In this document: piece by piece, positions 50,476-60,653 of the stretch
Position numbering within the stretch: position 1 is the first letter of the stretch
Layout: the number at the start of each line of letters is the position of its first letter
DNA from: Pseudomonadota bacterium
GTDB taxonomy: Bacteria; Pseudomonadota; Gammaproteobacteria; Burkholderiales; Burkholderiaceae
Direction of reading: 5' to 3'
DNA length: 64,000 nt
Assembly (NCBI GenBank): GCA_963205525.1
Contig: CAUJJP010000046.1
Span: 16,801 to 80,800 of the forward strand
Translations under genes and position numbers: made by a program
The notes under the pieces: generated by a model
What the model was told of the DNA's origin: nothing
Seen by the model: the letters and a program-made list of their open reading frames with translations, nothing else
Database searches by the model: none

Positions 50476-51657
50476 TCAGCCTCCGAGCACGGTCTGGGCG
50501 ACGATGTTGCGCTGCACCTCGTTGCTGCCGCCGTAGATCGTCGTCTTGCGCATGTTGAAGTAGTTCGATGCCAGCGGCGCGATGTGGGCGGCGCCGACCT
50601 GGTCGCCCTGCCAGCCGGCGTCCATCGCCTCCCAGACGAAGGCGCGGCTGTAGGGGCCGCCGGCCAGCATCATCAGCTCGGTGTAGCGTTGCTGGATCTC
50701 GCTGCCGCGTATCTTGAGCAAGGCGGCGACGTCCAGGCTGCGCTTGCCGCTGGCCTGCGCCGACAGCACGCGCAGCACCATCATCTCCAGCGCCACGATG
50801 TCGACCTCGAGCAGCGCGATCTGGTCGCGAAAGCGCAGGTCGTCCCACAGGCCCTCGGCGCGCGCGATGCGCTTGAGCCGCTCCAGCTCGCGCTTGGAGC
50901 GGTTCACGTCGGCGATGTTGGTGCGCTCGTGGGCGAGCAGGTACTTGGCGTAGGTCCAGCCCTGGTTTTCCTCGCCGACCAGGTTCTCCAGCGGCACCTG
51001 CACGTCGTCGAAGAAGACCTCGTTGACCTCGGGCTCGCCGTCCAGCAGCACGATGGGGCGCACGCGCACGCCCGGGCTGTGCATGTCGATGAGCAGGAAG
51101 CTGATGCCGGTCTGCGGCTTGCCTTCGCTGCGCGTGCGCACGAGGCAGAAGATCCAATCGCCGTACTGGCCGAGCGTGGTCCAGGTCTTCTGGCCGTTGA
51201 CCAGGTAGTGGTCGCCGCGGCGCTCGGCGCGCGTGCTCAGGCTGGCGAGGTCGCTGCCGCTGCCGGGTTCGCTGTAGCCCTGGCTCCACCAGACCTCGCC
51301 GCTGGCGATGCCGGGCAGGAAGCGCTGCTGCTGCGCGCGACTGCCGAAGGCCATGATCACCGGCGCCACCATCACCGGGCCGAAGGGCATGATGCGCGGC
51401 GCCGCGGCGAGCGCGCATTCCTCCTCAAACAGATGGCGCTGGACGGCGTTCCAGCCCGGGCCGCCGAACTCCTGCGGCCAGCCGTAGGCGAGCCAGCCGC
51501 GCTCGCCCAGGATACGTGCCCAGCCCTGCAAGTCCTCACGCGTCAGGCGCAGCGCGTGGCGCACCTTGTGGCTGGTTTCGTCAGGCAGGTGGGCGCGCAC
51601 CCATGCGCGCACCTCGGCACGAAAGGCGAGTTCCTCGGGGGTGAAGCTCAGGTCCAT
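50476..51657 (-). CDS. Acyl-CoA dehydrogenase, large-subunit-like (PimC type)
   Basis: The 393-residue flavoprotein has FTPEELAFRAEVRAWVRAHLP, WPQEFGGPGWNAVQRHLFEEE, the FAD/substrate segment GYSEPGSGSDLASL and KTWTTLGQYGDWIFCLVRT. The C-terminal YGGSNEVQRNIVAQTVLG is typical of FadE-like enzymes. It is the first gene of a leftward set (dehydrogenase, repeat, dehydrogenase, P1 peptidase). A perfect SD, GCGGAGG, lies six bases before the ATG but is buried in the hairpin at 51664-51682. Confidence 0.92.
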   Translation of the reverse strand: MDLSFTPEELAFRAEVRAWVRAHLPDETSHKVRHALRLTREDLQGWARILGERGWLAYGWPQEFGGPGWNAVQRHLFEEECALAAAPRIMPFGPVMVAPVIMAFGSRAQQQRFLPGIASGEVWWSQGYSEPGSGSDLASLSTRAERRGDHYLVNGQKTWTTLGQYGDWIFCLVRTRSEGKPQTGISFLLIDMHSPGVRVRPIVLLDGEPEVNEVFFDDVQVPLENLVGEENQGWTYAKYLLAHERTNIADVNRSKRELERLKRIARAEGLWDDLRFRDQIALLEVDIVALEMMVLRVLSAQASGKRSLDVAALLKIRGSEIQQRYTELMMLAGGPYSRAFVWEAMDAGWQGDQVGAAHIAPLASNYFNMRKTTIYGGSNEVQRNIVAQTVLGG

Positions 51658-51663
51658 GCAGTG

Positions 51664-51682
51664 CCTCCGCTCAGCGCGGAGG
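51664..51682 (-). promoter_or_regulatory. Hairpin sequestering the Shine-Dalgarno of the dehydrogenase gene
   Basis: In the leftward transcript CCTCCGC (51682-51676) pairs perfectly with GCGGAGG (51670-51664), a 7-bp stem with loop GCTGA. The 3' arm is the ribosome-binding site, six bases before the start codon at 51657. TACAAC just upstream could be a -10 box, putting the hairpin at the very 5' end of the mRNA. It might instead be a weak terminator of the preceding small gene, but no U-run follows. Confidence 0.5.
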
Positions 51683-51723
51683 TTGTAGCACGGTGTTTGC
51701 GGCGCGCCGTGCGCCTGCGTGGA

Positions 51724-52038
51724 TCAGCCCAGCAGCCGCACCAGCGCGCGCTCCCACAGCCGGCGGCTGCGCCAGGCGCTCCAGGCCTGGTCGGCAAAGC
51801 GCCGGCCGCGCTCGCTCAGCCGGTAGTAGCGCACGCCTTCGAAGCCGTCCGGGTTGTCGAATTCGTCGACCAGGCCGTAGCGGTGCAGCGTGTCCGCACT
51901 GTGGCGTATCGGTCCGCCGCTGATCGCGGTGCCATGCGAACCCTCGCCCATGTGCACCATCACGTGGCCGCGGCGCAGCAGGCGCAGGGCGTCGATGAAC
52001 TCTCCGCGGTCGGCGATGATGGGCTGGGCGGTGGACAT
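51724..52038 (-). CDS. Hypothetical protein, possibly winged-helix
   Basis: A 104-residue protein I do not recognise. It starts [20 protein letters not shown]. The C-terminal half, [36 protein letters not shown], has the form of a winged-helix wing (Y-x-L-S-E-R-G-R-x-F). A DNA-binding role is therefore possible. It is leftward, between the retropepsin-like gene and the dehydrogenase gene, with 142 bp of empty sequence upstream. Confidence 0.55.
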   Translation of the reverse strand: MSTAQPIIADRGEFIDALRLLRRGHVMVHMGEGSHGTAISGGPIRHSADTLHRYGLVDEFDNPDGFEGVRYYRLSERGRRFADQAWSAWRSRRLWERALVRLLG

Positions 52039-52180
52039 GGCGATCCTCGATCTGCGGGCCTGGCCACAGTATCGTCAGCCTGGGGTCGGGTCTTGACCCC
52101 GAATCGCAGCCCAAAGCCGGCGCAATTCACGGCCCCGGATGGCGCCGCAAGCCGCCACCCGCACCGCTGCCGGCGCCGCG

Positions 52181-52867
52181 TCAGCGCAGCTCCAGCCGCA
52201 TGACGTCGTTCTCGCGCCGCATCTGGAAGCGCGACAGAAAGCTGTTGCCCAGCAGCGCGAAGGGCATCGCGGCCGGCATCACCACCGCTTCGACGTGGGC
52301 CACGGTCACTTCGCCGACCGTGACCGCCGCCAGACTCACGCGGTGGCCGCGGACCACGCCGCCGGCGGTGTTCATCGCCACCGGCTCGCCGCGCCGCCAG
52401 TCCAGGCCCAGGCGCTCGGCGTCGGCACGGCCCAGGGCCACGGTGGTGGCGCCGGTGTCGACCATGAAGCGCTGGGAACGACCGTTGACCGTGCCCTGGG
52501 CCATGAAGTGGCCGCCCGGCCCCATGGTGAGGACGATGCTGCGGCCGCCTCCCGTGCTGCGCTCGTCGGCCCCGACGCTGGCCGGTGCCGCGCCGGCCAG
52601 CAGCCGGCTGCGGCGGCCACCCCACTGCACCAGCGCGCCCTCGGCGTCCAGCGCCTCCAGGGTGACGCCGTGCCGGGTCTCGCCGACGGCCAGCGTGAGG
52701 GGCTGGCCGTCCACCAGCAGCAGGGCCTTGCGCCCCATCTGCCCCGACAGCTGCACCGAGCGCGGGGCGTCCTGCGCCTGCGCCAGCGGCACGGCCTGCG
52801 CCACCACCGCAGCCGGCACCGCCCGCGCGCCGAGCGTGGCCAGCAGCAGGCGGCGGCGGGTGGCCAT
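52181..52867 (-). CDS. Retropepsin-like aspartic protease, exported
   Basis: The 228-residue protein has an Arg-rich signal ([22 protein letters not shown], possibly Tat) and a C-terminal single-domain aspartic protease of the bacterial clan-AA type. [13 protein letters not shown] has the catalytic Asp137-Thr-Gly, and [11 protein letters not shown] is the flap/alpha region near the end. Such proteins act as homodimers; substrates are unknown. It is 10 bp after yajQ on the same strand. Confidence 0.82.
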   Translation of the reverse strand: MATRRRLLLATLGARAVPAAVVAQAVPLAQAQDAPRSVQLSGQMGRKALLLVDGQPLTLAVGETRHGVTLEALDAEGALVQWGGRRSRLLAGAAPASVGADERSTGGGRSIVLTMGPGGHFMAQGTVNGRSQRFMVDTGATTVALGRADAERLGLDWRRGEPVAMNTAGGVVRGHRVSLAAVTVGEVTVAHVEAVVMPAAMPFALLGNSFLSRFQMRRENDVMRLELR

Positions 52868-52877
52868 GGCCTGGTGC

Positions 52878-53378
52878 TCAGTCGCGGAAGTTCTGGAAGC
52901 TCAGCGGCAGCGCGATCTCCTTGCGCAGCAGCGCGATCGCGGCCTGCAAGTCGTCCTTCTTGGCGCCGCTGACGCGCACCGCGTCGCCCTGGATCGCGCT
53001 TTGCACCTTGGTCTTGCTCGCCTTCAGGGTGGCCTGGATCTTCTTCGCGTTCTCGCTGTCGATGCCGTTCTTCACCGGCGCGGTGAGTTTGAGCTTGTCG
53101 CCGCCGCCCTTCACCGGCTTGGCGCTGAAGTCGACGAAGCGCACGTCGACGCCGCGTTTGGTGAGGCGCCCGACCAGCACGTCCTGCACCTGCTGGAGCT
53201 GGAAGTCGCTGTCGGCGCTGAGGGTCAGCTCGACCGCCTTCGCGCCCTTGTCGGCGAGCTCGACGCCGGCGCTGGAGCCTTTGAAGTCGAAGCGGGTGCC
53301 GATTTCCTTCATCGCCTGGTCGACGGCGTTGCGGACCTCGACGAGGTTGGGTTCGAGCACGGTGTCGAAGCTGGGCAT
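52878..53378 (-). CDS. YajQ-family nucleotide-binding protein
   Basis: The 166-residue protein begins [26 protein letters not shown] and contains [14 protein letters not shown] and GKLTKRGVD-type repeats of the double RRM-like fold. It ends [10 protein letters not shown], the family's hallmark. YajQ homologues bind nucleic acid and, in Xanthomonas and Pseudomonas, cyclic di-GMP. It is divergent from murB with a 75-bp gap. Confidence 0.95.
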   Translation of the reverse strand: MPSFDTVLEPNLVEVRNAVDQAMKEIGTRFDFKGSSAGVELADKGAKAVELTLSADSDFQLQQVQDVLVGRLTKRGVDVRFVDFSAKPVKGGGDKLKLTAPVKNGIDSENAKKIQATLKASKTKVQSAIQGDAVRVSGAKKDDLQAAIALLRKEIALPLSFQNFRD

Positions 53379-53453
53379 GGCGGTGCAGGCGGTGGGGGAG
53401 GGCGTTCGATTCTGCCAGCGCGGCTGCCCCGGCCTTGGCCGAGAATGCCGCCC

Positions 53454-54494
53454 ATGTCCACTCCGATCGCGGTCGAACAAGGGGTCAGCCTGCGTGCCCT
53501 CAACAGCTTCGGGCTGCCGGCGCAGGCGGCGCGGCTGGTGCGCATCGCCAGCGAGGGCGACGTGCGCCGGGTGCTCGACGATCCGGCCATCGGCCGCCTG
53601 CCGCGCATGGTGCTCGGCGGCGGCAGCAACCTGGTGTTCACGCGCGACCCGGCGGGCGTCGTGCTCAAGGTCGAGGTGGCGGGCCGGCGCCTGCTCGCCG
53701 AGCGCGCCGACGCCTGGATCGTCGAGGCCGGCGCCGGCGAGTCCTGGCACGAGCTCGTGCAGTGGACCCTGGCCCAGGGCTGGCCGGGACTGGAGAACCT
53801 GGCCCTGATCCCGGGCACGGTGGGCGCGGCGCCGGTGCAGAACATCGGCGCCTACGGCGTCGAGCTGGCGGACCGCTTCGAGTCGCTGGACGCGGTGGAC
53901 CTGGTCACCGGCCGCAGCGTGACGCTGGACGCGCACGCCTGCCGCTTCGGCTACCGCGACAGCGTGTTCAAGCAGCAGGGCTTCGGCGGCCTGGCCGGCA
54001 AGTCGCTCATCACGCGCGTGCGGCTGCGCCTGCCGCGGCCCTGGACGCCGGTGCTCGGCTACCTGGACCTGGAGCGCCGCATGGCCGAGACCGGCATCAC
54101 GGCGCCCGACGCGCGCACCGTGTTCGACTGGGTGTGCGCGATCCGGCGCGCCAAGCTGCCCGACCCGACGCAGCTGGGCAACGCCGGCAGCTTCTTCAAG
54201 AACCCGGTGGTGAGCGCCGAGCAGTGCCGCGACATCATCGGCCGCGACCCGCACGTGGTGCACTACGCGCTGCCCGACGGCCGCTTCAAGCTCGCCGCCG
54301 GCTGGCTGATCGACGCCTGCGGCTGGAAGGGCAAGACGGTCGGCGAGGCCGCGGTCTACGAGCGGCAGGCGCTGGTGCTGGTGAACCGCGGCGCAGCCAC
54401 CGGGGCCCAGGTGCTGACGCTGGCGCGCGCGATCCAGGAAAGCGTCTACGGCCGCTTCGGCATCCGGCTGGAACCGGAGCCGGTCATCGTCTGA
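53454..54494 (+). CDS. murB: UDP-N-acetylenolpyruvoylglucosamine reductase
   Basis: FAD enzyme completing UDP-MurNAc. The 346-residue type I MurB has [10 protein letters not shown] (FAD pyrophosphate loop), [24 protein letters not shown] and [10 protein letters not shown]-terminal Glu (LEPEPVIV) corresponds to the proton donor/C-terminal region. An alternative ATG lies nine bases upstream. GAGAAT (53441-53446) is seven bases before the chosen ATG with no Shine-Dalgarno sequence, suggesting a nearly leaderless mRNA. Confidence 0.95.
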   Translation: MSTPIAVEQGVSLRALNSFGLPAQAARLVRIASEGDVRRVLDDPAIGRLPRMVLGGGSNLVFTRDPAGVVLKVEVAGRRLLAERADAWIVEAGAGESWHELVQWTLAQGWPGLENLALIPGTVGAAPVQNIGAYGVELADRFESLDAVDLVTGRSVTLDAHACRFGYRDSVFKQQGFGGLAGKSLITRVRLRLPRPWTPVLGYLDLERRMAETGITAPDARTVFDWVCAIRRAKLPDPTQLGNAGSFFKNPVVSAEQCRDIIGRDPHVVHYALPDGRFKLAAGWLIDACGWKGKTVGEAAVYERQALVLVNRGAATGAQVLTLARAIQESVYGRFGIRLEPEPVIV

Positions 54495-54506
54495 GCGGCC
54501 GGGCCT

Positions 54507-56762
54507 TCAGGCTGCCTGCAGCAGCCCGGCGTCGCGCGCCGCCTGCCGGGTGCGCGCCAGCAGCGACTCGTAGCGCTGCACCAGGTGCGCCACCTCGTGC
54601 GCCGGCAGGTGCGCCGCGCCTTCGTGCAAGGCCTGTGCCGTCTGCGCCAGCGCCGCCAGACCGAGGTTGAGCGCCACCCCGCGCGCGGCGTGGGCGTGCA
54701 TGCGCAGCTCCAGCGGCTGGCCCTGGCGCACCGCCGCGCGCATGTGCTCCACGGTCTGCGCGCCCTGGTCCAGAAAACTCTCGATCAGCGCCGCCAGGCG
54801 CGGCGCCGGCATCGCCTGCAGCGCCGCCGCCAAGGCGTGGTGGTCGATCAGGTCGACGCCGGGCTGCAGCGCCGCGTCGCCGTCGGACGGCAGCGGCGCA
54901 CGGTCCGCCGCTTCCTGGCCGAACAGGCGCCGCATGGCGCTGGCCAGGTCCTGCGGGCTGACCGGCTTGGTGAGGAAGTCGTTCATGCCGGCGAGCAGGC
55001 AGCGCTCGCGCGTTTCCTGGAAGGCGTCGGCGGTCAGCGCCACGATGGGAACGGTGGCCGCCGCGTGCTGCGGCAGGGCACGTATGGCCTGGGTGGCGCC
55101 TATGCCGTCGAGCTCGGGCATGTGCAAGTCCATCAGCACCAGGTCATAGGCCTGCTGCTGCACCGCCTGCACCGCCTGGCGGCCATCGGCGACGAAGTGG
55201 GCGCGGTGCTGCAGGGTCTCCAGCAGGGCGGCCATGTACTGCCGGTTCACCGGGTGGTCCTCGGCCACCAGGACATCGAGCGCACGCAGGCCGGCCCCGG
55301 GTTCGGCGCCGCGTCGTGCCGCCTGTGCGGGCGCCGGCTCGTGCGGCTGCAGCGGCAGCTCCAGGCAGAAGCGGCTGCCTTCGCCGGGCTGGCTCTGGAC
55401 CCCGATCTCGCCGCCCATCAGCTGCGCCAGGCTGCGCGAGATCTCCAGCCCGAGGCCGGTGCTGCCCGGGCGCTGCGGCGTGGGCGTGCTGCCGGCGGCA
55501 AAGCGCTGGAACAGGCGCTGCACGGTCTGCTCATCCATGCCGATGCCGGTGTCGGTGACGCTGAACTGCAGGCGCGGCGGCGCAGCCGGCAATGGCCTGA
55601 CGTCCAGCGACACGCTGCCGCGTTCGGTGAACTTGATGGCGTTGGACAGCAGGTTGAACAGGATCTGCTTGAGCCGGGTGGCGTCGGCGACGATCCACTG
55701 CGGCACCTCGGGGGCCACGTCCAGGTACAGCGTGAGCGCGCGCGCGCCGGCCTGGGCCCGCATCAGGGCGTCGATCTGCGCCAGCAGGGCGCGCAGGTCC
55801 AGCGGCGCCGGGTTCAGCGTCAGCCGGCCCGCCTCCAGCTGCGACAGGTCCAGGATGTCGTTCAGGATCGCCAGCAGGTGGTCGGCCGACTCGGTGGCCA
55901 CGCGCAGCTGCTCGGCCTGCTGCGGCGTGAGCCCGGTCTCGCGCAGCAGCGAGAGCATGCCCAGCAGGCCCTGGAAGGGGGTGCGCAGCTCGTGGCTCAT
56001 GTTGGCCAGAAAGGTGCTCTTGGCCGCGCTCGCGGCCTCGGCCTGGCTGCGCGCCTCGTGCAGGCGTTGCGTCAGATCCTCCAGCGCCCGGCGGCGCTGC
56101 TGCAGCTGGCGCATCTGGCGCATCGCCAGCGCCGCGAACACCGAGCACAGCGCGAACAGGAACACCGTCAGCGCCACCCCGAGCCGGCTTTGCTGCTGCA
56201 GCGCGCGGTTGCCGGCGTCGGCGCGCGCGGCCAGCCGGTGGGCGGCGGCGAGCGATGCCTCGTGCACCGGCAGCGTGAGGGCGTCGAGCCGCTCGCGCAG
56301 GGCCTGCAGGTCGCGGCGCCCGGGGCGGGCGGCGGCGTCGAGCACCGGATCGGCGGCGGCGATGAAGGCCTGCAGGCGATCCAGCACCTGCGCGTAGGCG
56401 GCGTCGCTCGCCATCAGCGTGCGCAGTGCCGGCGTGCGCGCGAGGTCGACCCGGCTGACCCAGATCTCGTAGCGAAGGCGCAGCGGGGCCAGGGCCGACG
56501 CGCCGAGGTCGGCGTCGTTGCCGTCGGCGCGGTCGACCAGCTGCCACTCGTCGCGCAGGCGCAGGGTCTCCAGCTCGAGCTGGTACAGGCTGGTGAGCGA
56601 GAAGCCGTCTGCCGAGTGCAGCGCCTGCTGCGACAGCGCGAGCTGGCGCGCCTGCACCAGCAGCACGGCGGCGAGCACGAGCGCCATCACACCGGCGATC
56701 GCCGCCAGCCCCCAGCGCCGGCCGGTGGCGCTCAGTCCACCGTGATCGTTCGCAACTGCCAT
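54507..56762 (-). CDS. Hybrid sensor histidine kinase with receiver and Hpt domains
   Basis: The 751-residue protein has TM1 (about 18-37), a mostly helical periplasmic sensor (40-190) and TM2 (193-214). A coiled linker leads to a HisKA domain with His257 in MSHELRTPF. HATPase_c carries Asn374, DTGIGM and GLGLEIS. A receiver domain follows (DED-type acidic pocket at 501-502, Asp545 in LMDLHMPE, Lys599), then a C-terminal Hpt with His691 in HAHAARG. It can therefore run a full internal phosphorelay and must pass phosphate to a separate response regulator, not seen nearby. The start lies inside the upstream PruR-like gene (31-bp overlap), tying sensor input to that protein. Confidence 0.92.
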   Translation of the reverse strand: MAVANDHGGLSATGRRWGLAAIAGVMALVLAAVLLVQARQLALSQQALHSADGFSLTSLYQLELETLRLRDEWQLVDRADGNDADLGASALAPLRLRYEIWVSRVDLARTPALRTLMASDAAYAQVLDRLQAFIAAADPVLDAAARPGRRDLQALRERLDALTLPVHEASLAAAHRLAARADAGNRALQQQSRLGVALTVFLFALCSVFAALAMRQMRQLQQRRRALEDLTQRLHEARSQAEAASAAKSTFLANMSHELRTPFQGLLGMLSLLRETGLTPQQAEQLRVATESADHLLAILNDILDLSQLEAGRLTLNPAPLDLRALLAQIDALMRAQAGARALTLYLDVAPEVPQWIVADATRLKQILFNLLSNAIKFTERGSVSLDVRPLPAAPPRLQFSVTDTGIGMDEQTVQRLFQRFAAGSTPTPQRPGSTGLGLEISRSLAQLMGGEIGVQSQPGEGSRFCLELPLQPHEPAPAQAARRGAEPGAGLRALDVLVAEDHPVNRQYMAALLETLQHRAHFVADGRQAVQAVQQQAYDLVLMDLHMPELDGIGATQAIRALPQHAAATVPIVALTADAFQETRERCLLAGMNDFLTKPVSPQDLASAMRRLFGQEAADRAPLPSDGDAALQPGVDLIDHHALAAALQAMPAPRLAALIESFLDQGAQTVEHMRAAVRQGQPLELRMHAHAARGVALNLGLAALAQTAQALHEGAAHLPAHEVAHLVQRYESLLARTRQAARDAGLLQAA

Positions 56763-57352
56763 GCCGAGCGGGAGAAGTACAGCGGGCTGCGCAGGTCGGG
56801 GTCGTCGTCGAAGGGGTAGATGAGCAACAGCGGGCCCTTGTCGCGAACCGTCAGCGGGGCACCGTCCAGCAGCCGCGCGACGATGGGGCCGTGGCGCTCG
56901 GCGTCGTCGCGCGGCAGCTCGACCCGGTAGTCGTTGAGTGCGCGCAGCTGCAGCCGGCTGCCCTGGGCACCGGCGGCGGCCAGCAGCTCGCGCAGCAGTG
57001 GGCCGGTGAAGCGATGCGGCTGCGCGTACCAGGGCGCATGGGCGCTGAAGCTGGTCTGCGGCAGGGCGGCGAGCATGGCCATGTCGAAGCAGGCGCAGTC
57101 GCCCTGGTTGCGCCGCTGCACGCGGCCGCGCAGTTCCAGCACCACCGGCCCGGTCGGTGGTGCCAGCACCGGCCCGGTCGGTGGCTCCAGCACCGCCGGC
57201 CCGGCCGGTGGCTCGAGCGCCAGCGCCGGGCGGCAGGTCCAGCCAGCCGCCAGCCACAGCGCGATGCACGCCGCCCGGCGCGACGCGAACTGCGGCGCCG
57301 TGCGCCGGCGTGACGGCGGCGTGCGGCGGCCAGAAGTTCGGGGGTCGGGCAC
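56732..57352 (-). CDS. Exported molybdopterin-oxidoreductase-fold protein, PruR-like putative pterin sensor
   Basis: The 206-residue protein has a signal region (RRAACIALWLAAGWTCRPALA), a short PPTGPV repeat and a domain with the small sulfite-oxidase-like pattern. Visible are FDMAMLAALPQTSF, APWYAQPHRFTGPLLRELL, LNDYRVELP, KGPLLLIYPFDDDP and SRSAWQLRTITVD. Such stand-alone proteins include PruR, the periplasmic pterin-binding partner of the Agrobacterium cyclic-di-GMP enzyme DcpA. Here the coupled partner is a hybrid kinase, so a pterin-responsive phosphorelay is inferred. The GTG start at 57352 follows a TACAAT -10-like box by six bases; no downstream ATG precedes the signal. Confidence 0.75.
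   Translation of the reverse strand: MPDPRTSGRRTPPSRRRTAPQFASRRAACIALWLAAGWTCRPALALEPPAGPAVLEPPTGPVLAPPTGPVVLELRGRVQRRNQGDCACFDMAMLAALPQTSFSAHAPWYAQPHRFTGPLLRELLAAAGAQGSRLQLRALNDYRVELPRDDAERHGPIVARLLDGAPLTVRDKGPLLLIYPFDDDPDLRSPLYFSRSAWQLRTITVD
57143..57217 (-). repeat. 24/27-bp tandem repeat in the PruR-like gene
   Basis: Three units (57143-57166, 57167-57190, 57191-57217) of a CACCGGCCCGGTCGGTGG-type sequence encode Pro-Pro-(Thr/Ala)-Gly-Pro blocks between the signal peptide and the folded domain. All lengths are multiples of three. Confidence 0.75.
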
Positions 57353-57358
57353 GCCGGG

Positions 57359-57364
57359 ATTGTA
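57359..57364 (-). promoter_or_regulatory. Candidate -10 box for a leaderless PruR-like/kinase operon
   Basis: TACAAT on the minus strand is separated from the GTG start (57352) by exactly six bases, which would place the transcription start on the first base of the start codon. It lies in a 42-bp gap that must also hold the promoter of the divergent Ser/Thr kinase gene. No -35 was found. Confidence 0.4.
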
Positions 57365-57394
57365 GGCAGCGCCCTGATAAGCTCGCCGCTGCCT

Positions 57395-59287
<1,893 letters not shown>

Positions 59288-59477
59288 TCGGTGGCCCGCA
59301 GCGGCCATCGTCGGCCGACCGACCGGCCACGCGCCGCCGCTTGCCGTCCACCCCTGCGAGCGGTCGATTCGTCGCAGCGCGCTCGGTGTCCGGTGCCGGT
59401 TCGCGCTAGGCTCGCGCCCTTCGGCTCCCCAGTCCATCCGCTTGCAGGCGTCGCCTGCGTCGTCCCCGAGGAATCCC

Positions 59478-60641
59478 ATGTCTTTGCTGCGTATCGCTCC
59501 GCTCGTGCTGCTGGCCGTCGGGCTGAGCACCGCCTGCAGCCGCCCCGGCGGCGAGGCCGCTGCCGACAAGCCCGTGGCCGCGGCGCCGGTGTTGCTGCTC
59601 GCGGCCGAGGACTTGCGCACCCTCAGCCCGAGCCGGCTGACGCAGGGCCCGCTGGTCACCGGATCGGTGCAACCGGCGCGGCGCGCCGACCTGCGTGCCG
59701 AGGTGGGGGCGGTGGTGGTGCAGGTGCTGAAGGACAACGGCGAGACCGTGCGTGCCGGTGAGCTGCTGATGCGGCTGGACGACACCGCGCTGCGCGACAG
59801 CCTGGCCTCGGCCGAGGAGGCGCAGCGCGCCGCCACCCTGGCGCAGAGCCAGGCCGAACGCAGCGTGCAGCGGCTCAAGACGCTGCAGGCCCAGGGCATG
59901 AGCTCGACCCAGGCCCTGGAGGACGCCGAGCTGCGCCGCAACGCGGCGCAAAGCGAGCTCGCGGCGGCGCGCGCCCAGGTGGTGGCGGCGCGCCAGCAGC
60001 TGCAGCGCACCCTGGTGCGCGCGCCCTTCGACGGCGTGGTCAGCGAGCGCAAGGCCTCGGTGGGCGACACCGCCCAGGTCGGCAAGGAGTTGCTCAAGGT
60101 GATGGACCCGCGCAGCATGCGCTTCGAGGGCCTGGTGTCGGCCGACCGGCTCGCCGAGCTGCGGCGCGGTCAGGCGGTCTCGTTTCGCATCAACGGCTTC
60201 GGCGATGCCTTCGAGGGCCGGCTCGAACGCATAGACCCGGCGGTCAACACCGCCACCCGGCAGGTCGCGGTGATGGTGGCCTTCGTCGATCCGGCAGCGG
60301 CGCCGAAGGTGGCGGGGATGTATGCCGAGGGCCGCATCGCCAGCAGCGAGCTGCAGGCCCTGACCCTGCCCGAGGCGGCGCTGGTGCGCGCCGGCGAGCA
60401 GGCCCAGGTCTGGCGTGCCAGCGGCGGCAAGCTGCACAAGCTGAGCGTGCGCATCGGTGAGCGCGACGCCCGCAGCGGCGAATACCCGGTGCTGTCCGGC
60501 CTGGCGGCGGGCGACCGCGTGCTGCGCAGCCCCGGCAGTGCCCTGGTCGACGGCCAGGCCTACGAGATGGCGGCCCCGGTGACCGCGGTGCGCGCCGCCG
60601 ACACCCGTGCCACCGCCGCCTCGGCGCCCGCCCTCAAATAG
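59478..60641 (+). CDS. RND efflux periplasmic adaptor (membrane fusion) lipoprotein
   Basis: Links the inner-membrane RND pump to an outer-membrane channel. The 387-residue protein has a lipoprotein signal (LLAVGLSTAC). The lipoyl-like half-motifs are ADLRAEVGAVVVQVLKDNGE and LVRAPFDGVVSERKASVGD. They flank an alpha-hairpin coiled coil (about 110-180), followed by beta-barrel and membrane-proximal domains. GAGGAA precedes the ATG. The 190-bp gap upstream holds no clear promoter. The pump gene follows after 12 bp. Confidence 0.92.
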   Translation: MSLLRIAPLVLLAVGLSTACSRPGGEAAADKPVAAAPVLLLAAEDLRTLSPSRLTQGPLVTGSVQPARRADLRAEVGAVVVQVLKDNGETVRAGELLMRLDDTALRDSLASAEEAQRAATLAQSQAERSVQRLKTLQAQGMSSTQALEDAELRRNAAQSELAAARAQVVAARQQLQRTLVRAPFDGVVSERKASVGDTAQVGKELLKVMDPRSMRFEGLVSADRLAELRRGQAVSFRINGFGDAFEGRLERIDPAVNTATRQVAVMVAFVDPAAAPKVAGMYAEGRIASSELQALTLPEAALVRAGEQAQVWRASGGKLHKLSVRIGERDARSGEYPVLSGLAAGDRVLRSPGSALVDGQAYEMAAPVTAVRAADTRATAASAPALK

Positions 60642-60653
60642 CCGGAGCCGTCC

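Noticed and set aside
54507..57269. A single 920-residue open frame joining the hybrid kinase to sequence upstream
   Set aside because: The upstream part is out of frame with the PruR-like protein and lacks protein-like composition. The ATG at 56762 starts just before TM1 as expected.
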